Source: Siphonodentalium dalli | Taxonomy: Eukaryota; Mollusca; Scaphopoda; Gadilida; Siphonodentaliidae | Length of the DNA: 64,000 nt | NCBI GenBank assembly: GCA_032622095.1 | Contig: CP136061.1 | Location: 84,482,324-84,546,323, forward strand | Direction of reading: 5' to 3' | Part shown: positions 34,731 through 46,195 of the stretch, one piece after another | How the letters are laid out: the number at the start of each line of letters is the position of its first letter | How positions within the stretch are numbered: the first letter of the stretch is position 1 | Made by a program: the position numbers and the translations under genes | Notes under the pieces: generated by a model | Told to the model about the DNA's origin: nothing | Databases searched by the model: none | The model's input: the letters and a program-made list of their open reading frames with translations, nothing else

Positions 34731-34948
34731 GTATGTTCAGTAGGCTCCAACTTTCATTGAGTTTTTAGTTTGTGTTTTTTACAGGCACAGGAGGTCGGTG
34801 CGTTTATGTTATAGATGGTCTATCTCCTTGTTAACGTATGTTATAACCCCATAGAGAGCCCCACACAGATAGAAGGATCTATTACTGACTGTCGTCAGCT
34901 CATGTCTGTGAGGGGCACCATACGGTCTCTTTGTAAACATGTATTATA

Positions 34949-35150
34949 TACAGTAATGCCCTAAGTAATCGACTCCTTAAACACAGCAGAATTATGGGTA
35001 ACTTATCAGGATTTAGTCAGAATATGGCTTGTTGCCTCTCGGGGAGAGCTTTCCGATGAATGGCAACAAGCCATATTTCCGACTAAATCCTGAAAAGTTA
35101 CCCATAATTATGCTGTGGTTAAGGAGTCGATTACTTAGGGCATTACTGCA
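34949..35150. mobile_element. PAL-A fold-back MITE, copy 14
   Basis: Left arm shortened before the centre; right TA mutated to CA. Confidence 0.82.
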
Positions 35151-35664
35151 TGTAGATACTGGGGAATATAAATATTAGATATGAATCGAATACCCCTGTC
35201 CAGAATTGCTTCTATCAATTAATATTGATTATATTTCGAATATTTTCAGGTTAAAAACCTGTGGTTGTTTAGCTAATGAACAATAGTGGTTACTGTTAAC
35301 AGAGACCAGAATTTTTATTGTGTAATTTTGTCACAAATAAACATTAATTAGACTCATTATCGCTTATATCTATATGTAATAAAACAATACAAACAATCAG
35401 TCTGGGACATTTGACATTCGGAGCATAGCTATAGGAACATCCTAATGATCTCTATCGCTGTATTGTATCGCCTGAATGGTCTGTTCTAAAAATAGAACAA
35501 TTAAGTGTCCCACTTAATCATCTCATTAAAAAAAAAATTTGAAAATTAATCAATATTAATTGATTGAAGCGTTCTCGTACTGGGGGGTCTTCAATTCAAA
35601 TTTATTATTTTATACCCACGAAACTATTTCAAAATTGTTATATGAAGAGATAATCCATCTGAAA
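35150..35664. mobile_element. Family D element
   Basis: 'gaataacccctgtcc' type left part and inverse 'ctggggggtcttcaattc...agataatccatct' right part around the usual interior. Confidence 0.72.
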
Positions 35665-35724
35665 GTGTTAAATTCTTAAATTACAAGATAAATTTTGAGG
35701 AATACTGATATATTGTTTATACTA

Positions 35725-36363
35725 TACATTAATGCCCTAAATAATCGACTCCTTAACCCTTTCAGTGCCATGGGCCGATCTCATAGCCCTAATATACGGT
35801 CTGTAAAATCGGCCCTTTTTTTGGGTTGATTCTTTTTTGGGTATGCTTAAACATGCTATAGCTAATTTAAAAACAAACTGGATAAAACCTTAGGGGCATG
35901 TTATAACTCAAAACTATCACCAAGTATTGATAGTAATAATTTTGATGCCCATGAAAAAGATTCCCTGGCACTAAACCTACAAAATAAGTCTGTTAAAGAA
36001 TATAAGAATTTTTTTTTTAAATTGTAAAAAATAATAACAAATGATGAAAAATTGTTAGGCCAATGCATTCTCTTATATATGCGAAGCGACCTATGGTCGA
36101 CTCACATATATAAGAGAATGCATTGGCACAGGGTATATGGGTTGATACAAAAATCGGACCTGGCACTGAAAGGGTTAACCACAGCAGAATTATGGGTAAC
36201 TTTTCAGGATTTAGTCGGAAATATGGCTTGTTGCCATTCATCGGAAAGCTCTCAGTTAGAACTTTCTGATGAATGGCAACAAGCCACATTTCCGACTAAA
36301 TCCTGAAAAGTTACCCATAATTCTGCTGTGGTTAAGGAGTCGATTATTTAGGGCATTACTGTG
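35725..36363. mobile_element. PAL-A MITE, copy 15, split by a TTAA-2 element
   Basis: The left arm stops at 'gactccttaa' and resumes at 36175 with 'ttaaccacagcag'. Removing 35757-36178 restores a standard PAL-A arm. Confidence 0.87.
35753..36178. mobile_element. TTAA-2 element inserted in PAL-A
   Basis: TTAA both sides, CCCTTTCAGTGCCA ends. Contains an extra inner segment ('gcttaaacatgctatagc...gattccctggcac') also found at 47320-47480. Confidence 0.87.
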
Positions 36364-36739
36364 TATGTTTTTTTTGCAGCTCTTGCATCAGAAAAAGTTA
36401 CTATCATTGATATAATGCCACTGATGTTCTATTGTTGTCTACCAATTTGGGGATATAGAGACATTGTTATTCATTCCCTTATAATAGACTACATTGTTTT
36501 AAACGCTCCATCATTGAGTAAAACCTCTGCTGTTTATTTAAGATAATGTGCAACATACCAGTGACTGTTCTAAGTTCTATCATTATATATTGACAAAATG
36601 ACATATGGGACCATTTTAGTTAAACAAATTGATACATTTTACAGATTAGCTGTAATGAAGAAATAACAATTTCAATGCTAAAGGTCCACATATATTCCAA
36701 GCACAAATTTATACTGTTTTATCAAATTGTATTTTATCC

Positions 36740-36909
36740 GAATTGGGATGTTGTGGGAGACCCAATAATTAGAGGGGCTGTGTAGTTAAATTAGTATTTA
36801 CTATATAATAGCTACTCAATATCAAAGCTTTCGGTCACAGGCCTTCTTCAGTGATCATCCAAAATACACTTTCGGCTACATTTTACAAGATTACTTCTCT
36901 AACTCAAAA
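36740..36909 (-). mobile_element. 170-bp insertion with 12-bp TSD and hammerhead-like core
   Basis: Flanked by an exact 12-bp direct repeat TGTATTTTATCC (36728-36739 and 36910-36921). On the minus strand, CTGAAGA (36851-36845) is followed by aGGCCTGTGACC, which can form an imperfect stem-loop, and by GAAA (36832-36829). That is the CUGANGA - stem II - GAAA order of a hammerhead ribozyme core. Hammerheads of this form are known in Penelope-like elements and in small retrozymes. Matching stems I and III were not found, so a remnant is more likely than an active ribozyme. Confidence 0.45.
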
Positions 36910-36966
36910 TGTATTTTATCCCTTTAGAAATAAGAATTAAGCTCCAAAACAATGATATTTTGAAAT

Positions 36967-37189
36967 TACAGTAATGCCCTAAATAATCGACTCCTTAACC
37001 ACAGCAGAATTATTGGTAACTTTTCAGGATTTAGTCAGAAATATGGCTTGTTGCCATTCATCAGAAAGCTCTCACTGGCAGCTTTCCGATGAATGGAACG
37101 TAGTACAAGCCATATTTCCGACTAAATCCTGAAAAGTTACCCATAATTCTGCTGTGGTTAAGGAGTCAATTATTCAGGGCATTACTGTA
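36967..37189. mobile_element. PAL-A fold-back MITE, copy 16
   Basis: TA-flanked; the right arm has a 7-bp insertion near the centre. Confidence 0.85.
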
Positions 37190-37441
37190 TACCGAGTGTG
37201 TGTCTTTTCCAACATTTGAGAATGACTAATTACTAATTATACAGGGGCAGCCTAGAGGGAGTGTTAGGAGATATCTAAAGTCTCCCTAAAATGTGTCACT
37301 TACCAACCCTTGTAATTTAAAGTATGCCATTTTTCTGCTGAGGCATTGCTTTAGAATTGCATGAATTTCTATATGGGCTTCTATAGTATTGCCATTTGCT
37401 GTAGCTAATATCGAAGGCTGGAATAGCCTAAAGTTATAATA

Positions 37442-37996
37442 TAGTGTAATTCCCTAAATAATCGACTCCTTAACCACAGCAGAATTATGGGTAACTTCTC
37501 AGGATTTAGTCAGAAATATGGCTTGTTGCCATTCATCGGAAAGCTCTCAGTGAGTGGCAACAAGCCATATTTCTGACTAAATCCTGAAAAGTTACCCATA
37601 ATTCTGCTGTGGTTAACCCTTTACCCAACTGAACGGCCCTGTGCCAATGCATTCTCTTATATATGCGAGTCGACCATAGGTCGCCTCGCATATATAAGAG
37701 AATGCATTGGCTTAACACTTATTAATTGTTAAAAAATGTAAGAATTTTTTTGTTTAGGCCAATGCATTCTCTTATATATGCGAGGCGACCTATGGTCGAC
37801 TCGCATATATAAGAGAATGCATTGGCACTGGGCATAACTGTAACTATCACAATGTGGTCAATGAGCTGGTTCCAATGATATCCATATTTGTATGGTTCTA
37901 TTGAGACAGAGCCAAGATAATTTAGGCTGTTGCAGCTTTATTTGGCCGGTTTGTTTGGTAAAGGGTTAAGGAGTCGATTATTTAGGGCCTTACTGT
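37442..37996. mobile_element. PAL-A MITE, copy 17, split by a TTAA-1 element
   Basis: The right arm reads 'ctgctgtggttaa', then a TTAA-1 element, then 'ttaaggagtcgattattt'. Confidence 0.87.
37613..37969. mobile_element. TTAA-1 element inserted in PAL-A
   Basis: TTAA at both ends; CCCTTTACCCAACTG and TTTGGTAAAGGG; two opposed hairpins with a short spacer. Confidence 0.87.
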
Positions 37997-38019
37997 ACAG
38001 TGTAAATATATGTGGATAT

Positions 38020-38360
38020 ATTTTGTCTGACATTTGCAGAATGAGCTCCCCAGAGGGTGCATTTAGTGGCACCTTCCGTATATGTGGTGGGCGAGTGTCA
38101 CCAAATTCACCCTCTAGGAACCTCATTCTGCTAGGCCTCAATGCTGATGTTGTGGGGGGGGGGGGGGTGTAAAGTGAATTTCAGCCTTTATGAATAACAG
38201 TCTAGTTCTCCCTAGTCAACAAATATGTAGAAGTGACTTCTCTCAAATTGAACAAACTTGAATTCAGCATGTCTGACATTTGCGGGATAGCGTCACTAAA
38301 CTCACCCTCTGGGGACCTCATTCTGTAAATGTCAGACACACTAAATTCAGGCTTGAAATT
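38020..38360. mobile_element. Family C elements, degenerate
   Basis: One full hairpin (38035-38132), then a half hairpin at 38275-38345 ending 'cagacacactaaattcaggcttg'. Confidence 0.6.
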
Positions 38361-38557
38361 GAACCTTCTAGGCTGGTCTCTGATGCACTGTGATCTGCCA
38401 TCATTTTTTGATGTGTCTATGTGTACATGTATATATGCTTAATGTTTCAGTATTTTTAGCTTACACATTGCCAGTATTATGTTTTATATGTACAAGAAAA
38501 TGGGACATCACTGTTGGGACTCGGATATTGTTTCCAATCCATGTCCCATTTTCTTGG

Positions 38558-38662
38558 AGAATCAGTTAGGAATCTACGCTCCCGACTTGCCATGTATAGC
38601 TTGACGTAGAATCAGTTAGGAATCTACGCTCCCGACTTGCCATGTATAGCTTGACGTAGATT
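38558..38662. repeat. 50-bp tandem duplication
   Basis: Two exact units 'tagaatcagttaggaatcta' through 'catgtatagcttgacg'. Confidence 0.9.
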
Positions 38663-38869
38663 ATTTACCCAGTAGATTGTATGAGGTATAAAGCTCCATG
38701 TCTTAAACACTGACGGCGAGATGTATGAACTCATGTGTTATATACATATGTATCCAGAGGATTTACCCAAGCAAAGCATCTTCATTCTTTGGTATATCAA
38801 CAGCTAGCTTAAGGATATTGACATGGTGTATCATGTTTTTTTCTCCTGAAAAAAAATTTCGGGGGACTA

Positions 38870-39440
38870 TTAAAATAGCCGGTGTCCGTCCGTGTGTCGC
38901 GCCGTCCCCATCCGTCCGTGCGTCCGGAAATGGTTTCCGGATGATAACTTTAGTTTCGGTTATTATATCAAAAGCAAATTTCATAAGTAAGTTTATCAGA
39001 CCAAAATACAGGTCAAGTTCGAATATGGGTTTGCTCCGCCCATTTTTGCGAGAGTTATGGCCCTTTTTTTACTTATAATCTTGTAATTTTCTGGTTTCCG
39101 GATGATAACTTCAGTTTGTGTAATCATATCTAAACCAAATTTGGTATGTGAGTTTATCAGCCCTATGTACAGGTCAAGTTCTTATATGGATATGCTCCAC
39201 CTATTTTTGCGAGAGTTGTGGCCCTTTTTCGACTTGTTTTACTTAGAAAATTTCTCACTTTTTCGGTTTCCGGATGATATCTCAAGTTTGGATCCTTTAA
39301 TTGCAAATACCGTTTTTATGTGGATCAGTCATATCAAGATACAGGTCAAGTTCGAATTTGAGTTTGATCCGATCATTTTTCTCAGAGTTATGGGCTTTTC
39401 GACTTAGAAAATTCAATTTTTCTTGTAATTTTCTTCATTT
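38870..39440 (+). repeat. 'ccggatgataact' interspersed repeat, three tandem units
   Basis: 'ggtttccggatgataact' followed by 'tttatcag', 'tacaggtcaagttc' and 'gcgagagttatggccctttt' repeats about every 170 bp. Related single pieces are at 52310-52400 and 61970-62160. Probably retroelement 3' sequence. Confidence 0.7.
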
Positions 39441-39817
39441 TGTGCCAATTTGAGGTTATATTTTTACTTTAAGAATTTTTTTAAGATTTGGTTATTTGTA
39501 TGCATGTCAGTAATGAGACAATGCACAAGTGTCTTATCCATATAGTATACTTCTACAAAGCCTCCGCTCCAAATGAAGCCACCGGTTCGGGGGACACTGT
39601 GCGGCCTTTTTTTTCTTCTGATTGGTCACCTGTATCAGTTGATAAGATAACTTATGTCTCATATCACCATATGATTATCACAAATCATTTTCATTGACTG
39701 AATAAGGTCTATATAGCTAATGGAGATCGAAATGTTAAAAGTGAATAATACTCTTAGACCAAGGCTATGTGCAATTTCTTCGCGTTCTTGAAAAGAGCTG
39801 ATTAACTGTCGTTTTCA

Positions 39818-39960
39818 GTCCCATTCCACGGTTTAAGTGCTACAGTGCTAAAGTTCGGAAGGTGCATTCCATATATGAAGTTTTGAATATTCATAAATTC
39901 CATGTATGAAATGCACCTCCAGAACTTTGACCTGTAGCACTTAAAATGCAGAATGGGAGC
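39818..39960. mobile_element. Inverted-repeat element with about 60-bp arms
   Basis: 'tcccattc..taagtgctacag', 'aaagttcgg.aggtgcattcca' mirrored by 'ggtgcacttc/atgcacctccagaactttg' type partners; loop 'gttttgaatattcat'. Confidence 0.6.
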
Positions 39961-40052
39961 TGAATGTATCCAATATGGTTGCAACTCAGTGACAATTAAG
40001 ACTTATTGATTGAGTATATGCTGTGGATACACAACCTTCGTACATCTCGCTG

Positions 40053-40271
40053 TACCGTAATGCCCTAAATAATCGACTCCTTAACCACAACAGAATTATG
40101 GGTAATTTTTCAGGATTTAGGTCGGAAATATGGCTTGTTGCCATTCATCGGAAAGCTCTCAATGAGAGCATTCCGATGAATGGCAACAAGCCATATTTCC
40201 GACCTAAATCCTAAATAATTACCCATAAATCTGTTGTGGTTAAGGAGTCGATTATTTAGGGCATTACTGTA
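40053..40271. mobile_element. PAL-A fold-back MITE, copy 18
   Basis: TA-flanked; both arms share the extra G in 'ttaggtcgg', so the change is symmetrical. Confidence 0.87.
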
Positions 40272-40344
40272 GGAGTTTAGCTTCCCTGCTGTTTGATGTT
40301 TGCTGTGTTCACATAACTAGCCGTGTCTGTGTTTTTTGTTTCAG

Positions 40345-40371
40345 TTTTATAATGTAATGTCGACTGCTGAG
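40345..40371 (+). CDS. Candidate 27-nt microexon of the kinesin-14-like gene
   Basis: A strong polypyrimidine tract and acceptor (GTTTTTTGTTTCAG) is followed 27 nt later by a good donor (GTATGA). The nine codons read FYNVMSTAE. Both ends are phase 0, matching the phase-0 end of the 14.5-kb exon and phase-0 start of the 45.8-kb exon, so inclusion or skipping both keep the frame. It sits in one of the few non-repetitive patches of this large intron, just right of a PAL-A element. There is no independent evidence of expression; a chance match of two splice sites is possible. Confidence 0.5.
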
Positions 40372-40379
40372 GTATGACA

Positions 40380-40815
40380 TAATTAACCACATATTAACAG
40401 GGACATGGTGATGGGGGTGGGGTTGAGCCCCAACTTTGGTAAAAATGTTCAACAGTTGGGAATTTCATGCCTGACATAACATTAGCTGATAATTTCACTC
40501 CAAAAAATTTGTACATATAACTTTCTTTTCACCATTTGTTTTCGAGCCATTTAATTAGTGCAGAATCAGTAATTAGTGGGGAAATCAGTAATTAGTGGGG
40601 AATTTATTGTTTTTTTGACCAACAGTCACATATTTTCTTACTTTTGGTCAAAAGTTTCCAACCTTGAGGGGGGGGGGGGGGGGGGGGTCAGGTTTGAATT
40701 TGACTGACTTTGGTGTTTGGTCTGATTCCAGGGGAAAAGGGGGGGATACATGGGTACAGTTGGAAATTTCATAGTGGACACCCCACTCTCAACAGAAACC
40801 CCCTAACCACGTCCC
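40380..40815. other. Intronic sequence with a long G run
   Basis: Contains a run of about 20 G near 40668-40688. No gene or repeat family identified. Confidence 0.5.
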
Positions 40816-40867
40816 TGCATGTTATCAAAATAATATACAAAAACATGAGCCAAACACTAACACAAAA

Positions 40868-41096
40868 TTAACCCTTTCATGATGCAATAAAGATCCTGTG
40901 CCAGTGCATTCTCTTATATATGCGAGGCTCCCTATGTGAGAATGCACTGGCTTTCAAGGTGAAGGTAAATATTGTTAGGCCAATGTATTCTCTAATATAT
41001 GCGAGGCTCTCTTTGGTAGACTCGCATATATATAAGAGAATCTATTGGAACATGGTTTTCGCAAAATTTCAAGAAGCTCCAGTTATGGAATGGTTA
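40868..41096. mobile_element. TTAA-3 element
   Basis: TTAA flanks, 'ccctttcatgatg' and 'ctccagttatggaatgg' ends, two reduced hairpins. Confidence 0.75.
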
Positions 41097-41112
41097 ATCA
41101 CGTATCACAAAC

Positions 41113-41341
41113 TACAGTAATGCCCTAAATAATCGACTCTGTAACCAGAGCAGAATTATGGGTAATTTTTCAGGATTTAGTCGGAAATATGGCTTGTTGC
41201 CATTCATCGGAAAGCTCTCACTGAGAGCTTTCTGATGAATTGCAACAAGCCATATTTCCTACTAAATCAGACTAAATCCTGAAAAGTTACCCATAATTCT
41301 ACTGTGGTTATAAGGAGTCGATTATTTAGGGCATTACTGTA
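41113..41341. mobile_element. PAL-A fold-back MITE, copy 19
   Basis: TA-flanked; right arm has a 9-bp duplication ('actaaatcagactaaatc'). Confidence 0.85.
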
Positions 41342-41783
41342 TGTACTGGAAACTTTTCTTCACCGATAGCTGCCGATAGTCCTTACTTTTACCTTACTAA
41401 TATTTAAATTCGAGCAGTATTTGCCCACTTTAGATTTAAGCACCCTGATGCATGAAAATAGTACTGCATAAGTTTAGATAGGAGTAAGTGCCAGCTTCTT
41501 CTCCGACATTTGATTGGAGGACATTGAGCATACATGTAGCTGTCATAATATCATGATTGTCCAAGCTACCATATAATGGTGTCATTTCCCTTATTAATGT
41601 CATGCTTGTCACGAGTCATGGTTAGAAACTTGTCTTGTTATGATCTATAACTGAACTGCAAGTCATAATTGTAATTCTGTTGTTTTTTGACTGACAAGGT
41701 TGTATCGTATGAAATCGTATGAAATCTTGGTAGCAATAGATTTTATTGTGATTCAAAATTAAACCGTTTTCATCTCTATCAAA

Positions 41784-41999
41784 TACAGTAATGCTCTAAT
41801 TAATCGACACTTTAACCACAGCAGAATTATGGGTAACTTTTCAGGATTTAGTCGGAAAAATGGCTTGTTGCCATTCATCGGAAAGCTCTCAGGGAAAGCT
41901 TTCCGATGAAAGCCAACAAGCCATATTTCCGACTAAATCCTGAAAAGTTACCCATAATTCTGCTGTGGTTAAGGAGTCGATAATTAAGGCATTACTGTA
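41784..41999. mobile_element. PAL-A fold-back MITE, copy 20
   Basis: TA-flanked palindrome with a few arm mismatches. Confidence 0.85.
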
Positions 42000-42047
42000 A
42001 CTGCCCATTTCTGACCGACTGTAGCATGAGCATTCATTTGTGGGAAA

Positions 42048-42298
42048 TAAAAAACACTAAAACTGACCCTCGAGGAGAGGAATCTCTGATAAGTTCACTA
42101 AAACTGACCCTCGAGGAGAGGATCTCTGATAAGTTCACTAAAACTGACCCTCGAGGAGAGGAATCTCTGATAAGTTCACTAAAACTGACCCTCGAGGAGA
42201 GGATCTCTGATAAGTTCACTAAAACTGACCCTCGAGGAGAGGATCTCTGATAAGTTCACTAAAACTGACCCTCGAGGAGAGGATCTCTGATAAGTTCG
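42048..42298. repeat. 41-42 bp minisatellite, 6 copies
   Basis: Unit 'actaaaactgaccctcgagg' plus 'agaggaatctctgataagttc'; some units lack one A. Confidence 0.94.
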
Positions 42299-42315
42299 GC
42301 AACTAATTGTGCTCC

Positions 42316-42738
42316 ATGCCTGAGTTTAGTGTCCCTGTTATTTGCAGAATGAGCTTCCCTGAGGGTGAATTTAGTGATGCTATCCCGCACAGTGGGCTAG
42401 CATCACCAAATTCACCTTCTGAGGACCTCATTCTGCATTGCACTCCTCTGCTATGGGAGACATAAACTCTGATTGAAGTTTCCAAATGGTGAATATTGGA
42501 AACCTTGATTATATAGATATAGAGAAACTAAACTAAAAAAGAAATAGAATCTATGTGAAGAAGTCTCTATTGAAATTTGATAATAAAGAAACTTTCCAGA
42601 GAAGATGGGGCCTAAGCAGAATGAGGTTCCCAGAGGGTGAATTTAGTGATGCAAGCCCACTGTGTGGGGATAGCGTCACTAAATTCACCCTTTGGGGACC
42701 TCACTCTGCAAATGACAGGCACACTAAACTCAGGCCTG
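42316..42738. mobile_element. Family C2 element
   Basis: 'cctgagtttagtgtccctg' and 'ggcacactaaactcagg' ends, two hairpins, interior with 'tatagagaaactaaactaaa'. Confidence 0.75.
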
Positions 42739-42879
42739 ATCTGTACGTCTTTAATAATATGTGTAATTTATACTGTATATATTGTGGGTCACATAAATAT
42801 GTTCAACCCTTGATAATTGCTCTTCCGACACTCTTTGAAACTATATGCAACAAAAAGATTGTTTCGTGGTACAAAACCA

Positions 42880-43550
42880 GCGTTAAATATGCACAATATC
42901 CTAAGCAATTATGGTATAAAATTGATGTTATGCACAATAACTAAGGCAATTATTGTATAAAACCAGTGTTGCACACAATAACTTAGGTAATTATGGTATA
43001 AAATCAGTATTATGTAGAATAACCCAGGTAATCATTGTATAAAACCAGTGTTACGCACAACAACCAAGGCAACTATGGTATAAAATCAGTGTTCTATGCA
43101 CAAAACTAGGAAATTATGGTATCAATTCAGCGTTGCGCACACTTTTAACCTTGGCAATTATGGTATAAAATCATTGGTACATGTATATGCACAATAACCT
43201 GGGCAATTATGGAATTGTACACACAATAACCTGGTCAATTATGAAATTATGCACACACTAACCTAGGCAATGATGGTATAAAATCAGTGTTCTATGCACA
43301 CAACGGAAATTATAACCTTGGCAATGATGGTATAAAATCAGTGTTTAATCAGGTTTAATGCACAATAACCTGGGCAATTTATGATATAAAATCATTGGTA
43401 TATGCACAATAACCTGGTCAATTATGGAATTATACACACAATAATCTAGGCAATGATGGTATAAAATCAGTGGTTAGAGCACAATAACCTGGGCAATTTA
43501 TGATATAAAATCATTGGTATATGCACAATAACCTGGGCAATTATGGTATG
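42880..43550. repeat. Irregular minisatellite, about 45-60 bp unit
   Basis: 'gcacaataacctgggcaatt' and 'atggtataaaatcagtgtt' recur about 13 times with drift. Confidence 0.85.
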
Positions 43551-43687
43551 AAAGAACACTGATATAGATTTTCAGAGTATCTTATAAACTTTTGAGATGA
43601 AAGATATTGCTTCATGGTACATTTTCCAATCCATAAGATTGCTCTGTTCTACAGAATTTTGCTGAACATGCTCTTTGGTATAAGGGT

Positions 43688-43956
43688 GCTGTACACTAAA
43701 TCTGGCCATTTATGGGACCCATCTCCTTTTAAACTCAACAGAATATATGCAACAAAGTAATGAATTTGAGCCATGGATTATTGCAAAATAGACACTCTTT
43801 CGCTCTATGAACGATGCAAACAACATGGAAATTATAATATAATGAAAATGAGTTTATGACTCGAAATCCATGGCTTAAATTCTTTCATTTGTTGCATAAT
43901 TTCTGTTGAGTATAAAAGGAGATGGTCTCATTATTGGCCGCGTTTAGTGTACATTA
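43688..43956. mobile_element. MITE with about 85-bp inverted ends
   Basis: 'gtacactaaatctggccatt' ... 'catctccttttaaactcaacag' at the left mirrored by 'ctgttgagtataaaaggagatgg' ... 'ggccgcgtttagtgtac' at the right. Confidence 0.7.
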
Positions 43957-44007
43957 ACCCTTTAAGGTACCTCCAGTAATACTAAGTTTTCCTGATACAT
44001 GTAATGT

Positions 44008-44223
44008 TAAGTAATGCCGTAAGTAATCAACTCCTTAACTGCAGCAGCAATTATGGGTAACTTTTCAGGATTTAGTCGGATATATTGCTTGTTGCCATTC
44101 ATCGGAAAGCTCTCCCCGAGAGCTTTCCGATTAATGGCAATAAGCCATATTTCCAACTAAATCCTGAATAGTTACCCATAATTCCGCTGTGGTTAGAAGT
44201 TGATTGCTTAGAGCATTATTGTA
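44008..44223. mobile_element. PAL-A fold-back MITE, copy 21
   Basis: TA flanks partly decayed; arms diverged. Confidence 0.8.
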
Positions 44224-44407
44224 TCTACCATCAGCATATACATGTATATAGTGTTAGATGTAGGTGTGAGAATATGGTGCTGGACATTTTCAGCATGACC
44301 TTATTCTGCATTTCCTCATCTGCTGTGGGAGACCTCGATACAGATTTTAAGTTCACATATCGTGAAGATGGTGATGTGCACCCATTGGGCACATTGATTA
44401 TGCATTG

Positions 44408-44619
44408 TACAGTAATGCCCTAAGTAATTGACTTCTTATAAACCACAGTAGAATTATGGTAACTTCTCAGGATTTAGTCGGAAATATGGCTTGTTGCTAT
44501 TCATAGGAAAGCTCTCGGGAGAGCTTTCCGATGAATGGCAACATGCCATATTTTTGATATGAAAAGTTACCCATAATTCTGCTGTGGTTAAGGAATTGAT
44601 TACTTCGAGCATTACTGTA
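44408..44619. mobile_element. PAL-A fold-back MITE, copy 22, inside a C2 element
   Basis: TA-flanked; C2 sequence at 44275-44405 continues at 44624. Confidence 0.83.
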
Positions 44620-44670
44620 CTTTTCAGAGTAGACAATCGAGGCCTAAATCAAATTGATGTCCCCAGAAGG

Positions 44671-45110
44671 CAAGCCTGCAAATATCGTGCCTGTCATTTG
44701 CAGAATGAGGCCCCCAGAGGGTGAATTTAGTGATGCTATCCACACAGTGGGCTAGCATCACCAAATTCACCCCCTGGAGACATCATTCTGCTTAGGCCTC
44801 ATCTTCTGGGAAGTATCTACAGTATCAAATTAACATTGTTTTTAGTTTTCCCTTCTGGGAAGTTTCTATATCCCCTAATTTGCAGCAGATAAAATGCATA
44901 ATCGAGGTGCCCAATGGGTGAAAATCACCAACTTCAACTGGGGAACTTCTAACTGATCCTAGGTCTACCATAGCAGTTGAGGGTCTAAGCAGAATGAGGT
45001 TCCCAGAGTGTGAATTTAGTGATGCTAGCCCTATCTGCGGGATAGCATCACTAAATTCACCCTCTGTCGACCTCATTCTGTAAATGACAGACATTCTATT
45101 TGCAGGCTTG
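44671..45110. mobile_element. Family C long element, TSD CCAGAAGG
   Basis: 'caagcctgcaaatatcgtg' and 'ctatttgcaggcttg' ends. Perfect 8-bp direct repeat CCAGAAGG at 44663-44670 and 45111-45118. Inserted into the hairpin of a C2 element that resumes at 45111. Confidence 0.88.
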
Positions 45111-45248
45111 CCAGAAGGTGAACTTAGTGATGCTAGCATGCTGTGAGGTGTAACATCACTAAATTCACTTCATGGGGATATAATTCTGCAAATGTCCAGC
45201 ACCATATTCTCAGGCCTTGTTAGATGTAGCTTGTTTCTAGAAGCCACG

Positions 45249-45463
45249 TACAGTAATGCCCTAAGTAATCAACCTCTTAACCACAGCAGAATTATGGGTA
45301 ACTTTTCAGGATTTAGTCGGAAATATGGCTTGTTGCCATTCATCGGAAAGCTTTCGGCGAGAGCTTTCCGATGAATGGCATAGCCATATTTCCGACTAAA
45401 TCCTGAAAAGTTACCCACAATTCTGCTGTGGTTAGGGAGTCGATTAATTAGAGCATTACTGCA
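45249..45463. mobile_element. PAL-A fold-back MITE, copy 23
   Basis: TA at left, CA at right; right arm lacks 'acaa' in 'ggcatagcc'. Confidence 0.84.
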
Positions 45464-45600
45464 TGTATATGTATAGATCAGTGTTAAATGTACCGACATG
45501 TACATGTATAGATCAGTGTTAAATGTACTGCCATGTATATGTATAGATCCGTGTTAAATGTAATGACATGTACATGTATAGATCAGTGTTAAATGTGTGA
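45460..45600. repeat. 32-bp minisatellite, 4 copies
   Basis: 'catgtatatgtatagatcag' 'tgttaaatgta' units. Confidence 0.85.
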
Positions 45601-45814
45601 ATGTGGATAATACATGTCAAAGTAAATATAAAAAGTAGAGTGTTGTGTCTTGCACGATAAATAGATAACTATAGATAACAATAAACTATGGTTAGTATGG
45701 TCTCAGGGTCTTTCACGATTAATTTCTCATTAATTGTTTCAAATTGTTCACTGTTGTTTTTATTAACCATTGTTTGGTATTGCTCAATAAAACTTTAAAT
45801 GTTAATTGTTTCAG

Positions 45815-46042
45815 TCTTCTGGAGGTCAAAGTTCAGGTGCCGCAGGCTCGGCTGGTGGTGGCGGGGATGACCGGGAAGGCTACATTGATCACCCTAAGAA
45901 GGGTCGAATCCAGACGTATATATTCCAGCGGTCGCATAACATCCACTGTTACTTCGATGAGGAAGCTGGCTTATGGTTGCCAATGCCTGTCGGGTGGGAA
46001 CTTCATCACGATTTTGTTCAGCAGCTTGTGGGACAGATCGAA
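45815..46042 (+). CDS. Kinesin-14-like gene, exon (Gly/Ser linker and WW-like segment 2)
   Basis: This is the largest exon: 228 nt, 76 codons, phase 0 at both ends, with acceptor TTGTTTCAG and donor GTTAGT. It opens with a low-complexity linker (SSGGQSSGAAGSAGGGG), then an acidic DDREGYIDHP. A compact aromatic segment follows, with HCYFDEEAGLWLPMPVGWEL near residues 43-62. The order aromatic-x-D, W-x3-P-x2-W resembles the segment split over the 9.4 and 14.5 kb exons. This suggests a duplicated WW-like module that could bind proline-rich partners. The last residues (VQQLVGQIE) start a helix that continues in the next exon. GC content and codon use are visibly higher than in the surrounding sequence. 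Confidence 0.88.
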
Positions 46043-46086
46043 GTTAGTCATATTAGTCGTTACATTGATGAGTAAGCCTGCTGATG

Positions 46087-46195
46087 TACAGTAATGCTCT
46101 AAGTAATTGACTTCTTAACCACAGCAGAATTATTGGTAACTTTTCAGGATTTAGTTGGAAATATGGCTTGTTGCCATTCATCGGAAAGCTCTCGG
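46087..46195. mobile_element. PAL-A MITE, copy 24, left arm only
   Basis: Only one arm, cut at the palindrome centre ('aagctctcggg'), 45 bp after the 45.8-kb exon donor. Confidence 0.82.

Noticed and set aside
34785-34798. Possible 9-13 nt microexon after TTTTTTACAG
   Set aside because: Only GTCGGT or an out-of-frame GTGCGT follows; too short to support.
36361-36546. 61-codon open frame after TTTTTTGCAG
   Set aside because: No donor in a sensible place and hydrophobic, AT-rich translation unlike the gene.
42048-42298. Regular spaced repeats that could look like a CRISPR array
   Set aside because: Units are contiguous without unique spacers, in a eukaryotic intron.
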